From: Comamonadaceae bacterium
GTDB taxonomy: Bacteria; Pseudomonadota; Gammaproteobacteria; Burkholderiales; Burkholderiaceae_C
Reading direction: 5' to 3'
Length of the DNA stretch: 11,434 nt
Assembly: GCA_947458345.1 (NCBI GenBank)
Contig: CANHBU010000026.1
Location: 1 to 11,434, forward strand
Of this stretch, positions 7,039 to 11,434 are shown one piece after another (the stretch's first letter is position 1; every line of letters begins with the position of its first letter). The translations under genes and the position numbers were made by a program. Under the pieces are notes generated by a model. It did no database searches and was not told the DNA's origin. It worked only from the letters and a program-made list of their open reading frames with translations.

Positions 7039-8465
7039 GCCAACTTGACCCGTGTGGCCAGGCGGCTCGGCGCCACGGCGCTGCGGTGGGCGGCCAGGGT
7101 GATGAGCAGCAGCAGGTGGATGATCAGATCGGGCCCATAGCCGATCAGCAGCAAAGGCACTTCGCTGCCCGCGCGCAGCAGCAGGGCCAGCAGCAGCGCC
7201 AGCGACAGGCCTTGCGAGGCCCGGGCGCAGCGCAGACTGAGCACGCACAGCACGCCCAGGTAGAGCGCAAGCGCCGTGGCCCCGATCAGCCCCGAGCGCG
7301 AAAGGGTGTCCATGAACTGGTTGTGCGCATGGGTCGCATTGGCCATGCCGATGGCGCGGCGGTAGCTGTCGTCCCAGATTTGCAGTCCCCAGCCCCAGAC
7401 CGGGTGGAGCTGCCATTCTTCCCAGGCGATGACCCAGATTCGGTCGCGCCCGGTCAAGGAGCTGAGCTGGCTGCCCTCGCTGCTGTACATGAAGCGCTGC
7501 AAGCCTTCGCTCAGATTGCCAAAGAGCAGCAGCCACAAGGACGCGGTCAGGCCCAGCAGGGCCAGCGCCAGCCAGGCCAGAGCTGGGGTGCTGTCGTGCA
7601 CATTGCCCAGTTGCGCGCGCAGCCGGGGCGCCCAGCGCAGCGCCAGCACGGAGCCGCCGCACAGCACAAAAGCCAGCCAGGCGGTTTTCGATTGGGCCAT
7701 GAACAGCACGCTCAAGCCCAGCAGCCAAGCGCAGCGGTCAAGCCAGCGCCGCTCGAAGGCTTGCATTTGCAGGCACAGCAGGCCCAGTTGGGCCAGCAGC
7801 CCCATCGCCACCGGGTGGGTGGCCAGGCCGCCAAAGCGGGGAAGGCCGGGAATCAGGCCTTGACCGTATTGGCGGTCAAGCACCAGGCTGGGCGCGATCG
7901 GGATGAGCAGCACGCCGGCCAGCATGAGCAGCAGCAGCGCATTGCGCGTGGCGCGCAGGGCCAGGAGGTGGTCCTGGGGGCCGCACAAGGTGGCGGCCAG
8001 GCCAATGAACAGCGGGTAGAGCAGGTTGTGGCTCCAATAGGGGTGGGCTGCAGCCCAGGCGGGCGCTGCGATCGTGCCCAGCCAGAGCAGCGCGAAGGCC
8101 AGCGGCAGCGCAGGCGCCAGAGTTTGCTGTGTGCCGTGCTGCGCCCGCGTGAACCAGTGGCTCAAGATGCGCTCGGCGCTGATGGCCAGCAGCAGCAGCG
8201 AGACCACAGGCTGCAAGGCGTTCAACAGAGCGGGGCGGGGCGGATCGGGTGCGAACTCGGGCAGCAAAAAATTGCTGGTCAGATCGCGCCCGCTGAGCCA
8301 GACGCCGGCGGCCATGATGGTGAGCAAGGCTGGCATCACCCAGTGCACGAAGCCATGTTCTCGCGCCGCGCTCAGATGCAAGGCGCCGGCCATTGCCAGC
8401 CAGGCCAGGGCAGCGCTGAGCAGGGCGGCCAGCAGCCAGGCAAGCAGGGAGACGTTGGGGTCCAT
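7035..8465 (-). CDS. Wzy/O-antigen-ligase family membrane protein, probable EPS polymerase
   Basis: This 476-residue polytopic protein has roughly 10-12 hydrophobic segments. The Wzy_C signature lies in the last major periplasmic loop: SLTGRDRIWVIAWEEW (336-351), HPVWGWGLQIW (354-364) and HAHNQFMDTLSRSGLIG (379-395). SKTAWLAF at 259-266 matches another common block of this superfamily. These proteins either polymerise lipid-linked repeat units or ligate glycans to an acceptor. Sequence alone does not separate the two, but the position between a flippase and glycosyltransferases, alongside Wza- and Wzz-type genes, favours Wzy polymerase. The start is the ATG at 8465, 12 bp after the flippase stop. 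Only a weak GAGG is seen about 11 bases upstream. Confidence 0.9.
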   Translation of the reverse strand: MDPNVSLLAWLLAALLSAALAWLAMAGALHLSAAREHGFVHWVMPALLTIMAAGVWLSGRDLTSNFLLPEFAPDPPRPALLNALQPVVSLLLLAISAERILSHWFTRAQHGTQQTLAPALPLAFALLWLGTIAAPAWAAAHPYWSHNLLYPLFIGLAATLCGPQDHLLALRATRNALLLLMLAGVLLIPIAPSLVLDRQYGQGLIPGLPRFGGLATHPVAMGLLAQLGLLCLQMQAFERRWLDRCAWLLGLSVLFMAQSKTAWLAFVLCGGSVLALRWAPRLRAQLGNVHDSTPALAWLALALLGLTASLWLLLFGNLSEGLQRFMYSSEGSQLSSLTGRDRIWVIAWEEWQLHPVWGWGLQIWDDSYRRAIGMANATHAHNQFMDTLSRSGLIGATALALYLGVLCVLSLRCARASQGLSLALLLALLLRAGSEVPLLLIGYGPDLIIHLLLLITLAAHRSAVAPSRLATRVKLA

Positions 8466-8477
8466 GTGCCGGTGCCC

Positions 8478-9998
8478 TCAAGTGCGATGGGAAGGGTTTG
8501 GCAAGGCCATACGGGCGCCGGCAGGGCGATGCAGCAGCGGTGCGAAGCGAAGCACCATGGCCCAAGCCTGTGGGCCCAGGCAATTGGCCAGCCAGGCCGG
8601 GCGTGTGTACAGCAGCAGGGCCAGGGCGCAGGCCGGCGCGAGTGCGCCGGCGATCAGGCGCAGCAAAGGGGCGCTGCTGCCGGGCAGCAGGCTTTGCGCC
8701 GCCCAGCTCAGGCCGACGGCTGCGCCCGTCAGCCACAGGCTGCGCCAGGCCTGGGGCGCCAGCTCCCACCACGACAGATGCAGCGCAGACAAGGCCGCAC
8801 CCACGAGCAGCAGGGCGCGCGACAGCAGCAGCAAGGCCGCCGCGCTGGCCGCCGCTTCGATGCCCCAGGGCGCGACCGCCCAGATCGCGAGGGCGCCGAG
8901 CGCGATCAGCGGCAACTGCAGCGCCCACTCATGCTGCCGGCGACCGGTGTTCCACAGGATCGGTGTCGAGATGCCCCAGATCGCCAAAGCCGGCATGAAG
9001 GCCAGCAGCCAGGCCAGCACCGGTCCGGCTGCTCGCCACTGCGTGCCGTACAAGAGCTGCACCAGATCCTGCGCGAGCAGGGCTGCCACGCCAAAGACCG
9101 GCACGGCCACCACCAGCAGCGTGGCCAGCATCTGCAGGTAAGCCTGCGCCAGACGGCCGCCCTGGCCCTGCATTTGCGCGCCCGCAGCCAAGAAAGCGGG
9201 CTGCAGGGCGCCCAGCAGCACGCTGTTGGGCACGGTGGCCAGGTTGTAGGCCACGTTGTACAGGCCCAGTGACCACGTGCCCAGCAGTCGGCCGATGAGC
9301 ACACGGTCCAGATTGGCCAGCGCCCAGTTGACCAGATTGGTCATAAACACCGCTTGGCCGGTGGCCAGCGTCTGCGCCGCCCTTGGGTACCACAGCAAAG
9401 GAGCCATCGGGTGGGGCCGCATGGCCAAGCTGGCCAGCACCGTGACGCCTGCCTGGGCCAGCCACGCGGCCACCAAGGCGTTCACGCCTTGGCCGGCCCA
9501 GGCCAGCGGCAGACCCACCAGTCCATAGCCGACGGCGTAGCTCAGCAGCTGAATCAGACCCAGGGCCTTGAAGTTCAGTTCGCGCGTCAGCAGATGGGTC
9601 GCTGGCGCCGCGGCCGCCTGGAGCAGGCAACTGAGGCAAAGCCATCGAATCACCGGCTCGGCCGCTGGCTCCTTGAAGGCCACCGCCACGCTCGGCGCCA
9701 GCATCTGCAGCAGCAGCACGGCAGCCAGCCCAGCAAGCACCTGCCAAGTCCACGCGAAACGGATGTCCGCATCGTCCAGCTTGGCCCGCTGCATCAGGCT
9801 CCAGCTCAGACCGAAGCCAGCCACAAAGCCAGCCAGGGTGATGGCCACCATGCCGATGGCAAACAGGCCAAAAACCTGCGGCCCGAGTTGACGGGCCAAC
9901 AGCACCTGGGCGATCAACTGCAGTGCAAATCGGACACCGCCGGTCAGCACGCTCCAGCGCATGGCGCGCACACCCAGTCGACCGAGCGCCTGCGTCAC
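8478..9998 (-). CDS. Wzx-like flippase of the MOP superfamily (WzxC type)
   Basis: This 506-residue membrane protein has about 12-14 hydrophobic segments and few charged residues. Landmarks include ARQLGPQVFGLFAIG (35-49), LDRVLIGRLLGTWSLGLYNV (230-249), NSVLLGALQPAF (258-269) and LLYGTQWRAAGPVLAWLL (315-332), all typical of the polysaccharide-synthesis branch of MOP transporters. It should move lipid-linked repeat units from the cytoplasmic to the periplasmic face. The GTG at 9998 is preferred: it keeps the short amphipathic N-terminus (LGRLGVRAMRWSVL) usual before the first segment, and it overlaps by GTGA the stop of a tiny upstream frame. ATG 9962 is the alternative. No good ribosome binding site is seen for either. 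It is the first recognised gene of the leftward operon. Confidence 0.9.
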   Translation of the reverse strand: MTQALGRLGVRAMRWSVLTGGVRFALQLIAQVLLARQLGPQVFGLFAIGMVAITLAGFVAGFGLSWSLMQRAKLDDADIRFAWTWQVLAGLAAVLLLQMLAPSVAVAFKEPAAEPVIRWLCLSCLLQAAAAPATHLLTRELNFKALGLIQLLSYAVGYGLVGLPLAWAGQGVNALVAAWLAQAGVTVLASLAMRPHPMAPLLWYPRAAQTLATGQAVFMTNLVNWALANLDRVLIGRLLGTWSLGLYNVAYNLATVPNSVLLGALQPAFLAAGAQMQGQGGRLAQAYLQMLATLLVVAVPVFGVAALLAQDLVQLLYGTQWRAAGPVLAWLLAFMPALAIWGISTPILWNTGRRQHEWALQLPLIALGALAIWAVAPWGIEAAASAAALLLLSRALLLVGAALSALHLSWWELAPQAWRSLWLTGAAVGLSWAAQSLLPGSSAPLLRLIAGALAPACALALLLYTRPAWLANCLGPQAWAMVLRFAPLLHRPAGARMALPNPSHRT

Positions 9999-10078
9999 AC
10001 GCCGTGCTGGCCCGCAGGGCGCAGATTGGGCTGGGCATCGAAAGGCAAATCAATGGTGCTGCCGGCCGGTAAAGACAT
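9995..10078 (-). CDS. Possible 27-residue leader ORF or gene remnant before the flippase
   Basis: An ATG at 10078 opens a 27-codon frame (MSLPAGSTIDLPFDAQPNLR followed by PAGQHGV) whose TGA overlaps the flippase GTG as GTGA. That arrangement matches the ATGA overlaps elsewhere in the locus and could provide coupled translation. It may also be the 3' end of a lost gene, because the frame stays open upstream to 10372 but through sequence that does not look coding. I recognise no family and see no ribosome binding site for the ATG. It may be chance. Confidence 0.25.
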   Translation of the reverse strand: MSLPAGSTIDLPFDAQPNLRPAGQHGV

Positions 10079-10285
10079 GGCGCCATCATGTCGCGGCCGT
10101 GCTGGCGCCGCTGTCAGTGCAGTGCGCTGCGTGGTGTAGTCAGGCTGCGCCAGCGCTGCAGTGCTGTGATCGAGGCGCCGCCATCGTCCCGGCCGCCGGT
10201 ACCGCGCACACCCGCTGCCGTCACACGCCCGGGTTGTCGTCGGCAAGGCGATTGAGCGGCACTTCCTTGATTGATTGGTGATGGC

Positions 10286-10319
10286 TGGATTGCCACGGCC
10301 TGACGGCCGCGATGACGCA
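10286..10319. repeat. Palindromic repeat unit A
   Basis: TGGATTGCCACGG...GCGATGACGCA matches the general pattern of a dispersed bacterial repeat whose ends read GGATTGCCACG and CGATGACG. An internal hairpin (CGGCC, TGAC, GGCCG) lies at 10296-10309. Confidence 0.6.
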
Positions 10320-10332
10320 GATCTGGCGCTCT

Positions 10333-10438
10333 CGCCATGACGAAAGTGAAGCAATTGAGACTGCTTCGTCAATCAAGAGTCGATGGATTGTCACGTCGCT
10401 ACTGCCATTGCGAAGCCCGAAGGGCTGTGGCAATCATC
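10333..10438. repeat. Degenerate palindromic repeat cluster B
   Basis: At least three related units lie in alternating orientation. These are a decayed left unit (CGCCATGACG... from 10333), a forward unit from TGGATTGTCACGTCGC (10384), and an inverted unit CATTGCG...GTGGCAATCATC (10406-10438). The last folds on AGCCC, GAA, GGGCT at 10414-10426. A second hairpin, GAAGCA with TGCTTC, spans 10348-10367. They resemble units A and C. Confidence 0.6.
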
Positions 10439-10446
10439 GCGATCGC

Positions 10447-10469
10447 GGGGTTTGCAGACCTTCCTCAAG
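10447..10469. repeat. Direct-repeat copy of the element C right end
   Basis: GGGGTTTGCAGACCTTCC here closely matches GGGGTTCTGCAGACCTTCC at 10848-10866. Both follow the GATGACG or GATCGCG end of a palindromic unit. The shared flank shows that clusters B and C derive from one longer element than the core unit alone. Confidence 0.65.
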
Positions 10470-10490
10470 CGCAAGCCTCTTTCGGCTTAC

Positions 10491-10531
10491 ATCATTTAAT
10501 GAAAACAAAAACACAGATTCTTAACAATCTG
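10491..10531. other. AT-rich island with a small inverted repeat
   Basis: Bases 10491-10530 are about 22% GC in an otherwise GC-rich window. At 10514-10531 CAGATT and AATCTG form a perfect 6-bp inverted repeat around CTTAAC. This could be a regulator site or part of a promoter, but no convincing promoter elements are seen. Confidence 0.35.
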
Positions 10532-10733
10532 CCCCGTGTATCCAGCAGCCGCAGACATTTTGAATACAGAGGTACCTGCGCAGGGACCTGCAGAGAATTC
10601 GTCCCCTCAAGAAATCATCCATGCGCTCTCTCGCAGATCGGTGACGACACCAGGTCGCGGCGGGCGCAAGGGCGTTTGCACTTGGACTTCGCACGCCCCG
10701 CGCCAGGTCGCCGGGCCGCAGGCCGAAATCGCC

Positions 10734-10868
10734 AAGGAAAGTCTGCATCAGTTCTTTTTTTTATTGCGAGCCAAGCGTGGCAATCCAAGAGATGTTTACG
10801 AATCAGAGGCGGATGGATCGCCACGTCGCTGCGCTCTTTGCGATGACGGGGTTCTGCAGACCTTCCCT
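10734..10868. repeat. Inverted-repeat element C (MITE-like or composite palindrome)
   Basis: The two arms are imperfect reverse complements. AAGGAAAGTCTGCA (10734-10747) pairs with TGCAGACCTTCCCT (10855-10868) with 2 mismatches in 14. The inner unit TATTGCGAGCCAAGCGTGGC... (10762-10787) pairs with TGGATCGCCACGTCGC... (10814-10846). The centre is about 26 bp, and a run of eight T lies at 10755-10762. No transposase is present. This resembles non-autonomous palindromic elements dispersed in many bacterial genomes. Confidence 0.65.
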
Positions 10869-10903
10869 GAGGTCTTCGAATGACCGCGTCGCGGGCCACT
10901 AGC

Positions 10904-10909
10904 GGAGGG
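10904..10909 (+). promoter_or_regulatory. Strong ribosome binding site deciding a TTG start
   Basis: GGAGGG lies 7 bases before the TTG at 10917. No in-frame ATG exists between the upstream stop (10881) and the membrane segment, so this site is the main evidence for the start. Confidence 0.7.
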
Positions 10910-10916
10910 CCTTGAC

Positions 10917-11434
<518 letters not shown>

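Larger units (their letters stand above)
10079..10916. other. Gene-free region with palindromic repeats
   Basis: I see no convincing protein gene here. Frames of up to about 170 codons exist but run through the repeat units and look like translated repeats. The region should hold the promoter of the leftward flippase operon and that of the rightward Gln-Ala protein, but no clear -35/-10 pair is visible on either strand. Confidence 0.6.

Noticed and set aside
6903..9272. 789-codon plus-strand frame opposite the polymerase and flippase genes
   Set aside because: It is a Gln/Ala/Arg-rich antisense shadow of two clear membrane-protein genes with family motifs.
10755..10790. T-run with nearby inverted repeat as a rho-independent terminator
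   Set aside because: The eight T lie inside element C before its inner arm rather than directly after a compact GC-rich stem, so the terminator layout is wrong in the plus direction.
10277..10868. CRISPR array
   Set aside because: The repeats are palindromic, degenerate, in alternating orientation and irregularly spaced, with no uniform spacers and no cas genes.
10337..10883. Plus-strand frames of about 115-170 codons, including one from GTG 10536
   Set aside because: Much of each frame is translated palindromic repeat, no family is recognisable, and no ribosome binding site was seen. A decayed small gene at 10536-10740 cannot be excluded.

Overview
The window is GC-rich, and its genes read as a Wzx/Wzy-dependent exopolysaccharide (EPS) locus of betaproteobacterial type. 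The export protein, chain-length regulator and kinase-like ATPase resemble the EpsE/EpsF/EpsG set of Methylobacillus and other betaproteobacteria, including PEP-CTERM/exosortase bacteria. No exosortase or PEP-CTERM gene lies in the window. The genus cannot be fixed from this stretch alone.

Bases 1-3711 form a tightly packed rightward operon: a 5'-truncated outer-membrane export protein (EpsE-like), a Wzz-type chain-length protein (EpsF-like), an EpsG-like ATPase with an N-terminal MshEN-like domain and an altered Walker A motif, and a WecG/TagA/CpsF (GT26) glycosyltransferase. After a 32-bp convergent gap, bases 3744-9998 hold a leftward operon. In transcription order it encodes a Wzx-type flippase, a Wzy/O-antigen-ligase-type polymerase, two GT2 glycosyltransferases and one GT4 glycosyltransferase. 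Together the two operons can extend a lipid-linked repeat unit with several sugars, flip it, polymerise it, control chain length and export it. The priming sugar transferase is not present and would be expected outside the window.

Bases about 10079-10916 contain no convincing gene. They hold a cluster of degenerate palindromic repeats of the GGATTGCCACGTCGC / GCGATGACG type, including one roughly 135-bp inverted-repeat element and an AT-rich island.

At 10917 a rightward reading frame starts from a TTG codon behind a strong GGAGGG ribosome binding site and runs off the right edge. It encodes a short N-terminus, one membrane segment, a charged stretch, and then at least 38 Gln-Ala dipeptides encoded by a hexanucleotide repeat that is nearly uniform towards the window end. 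This frame has no stop in the window and no ATG start, so a routine gene call could miss it. It is the most unusual object here.
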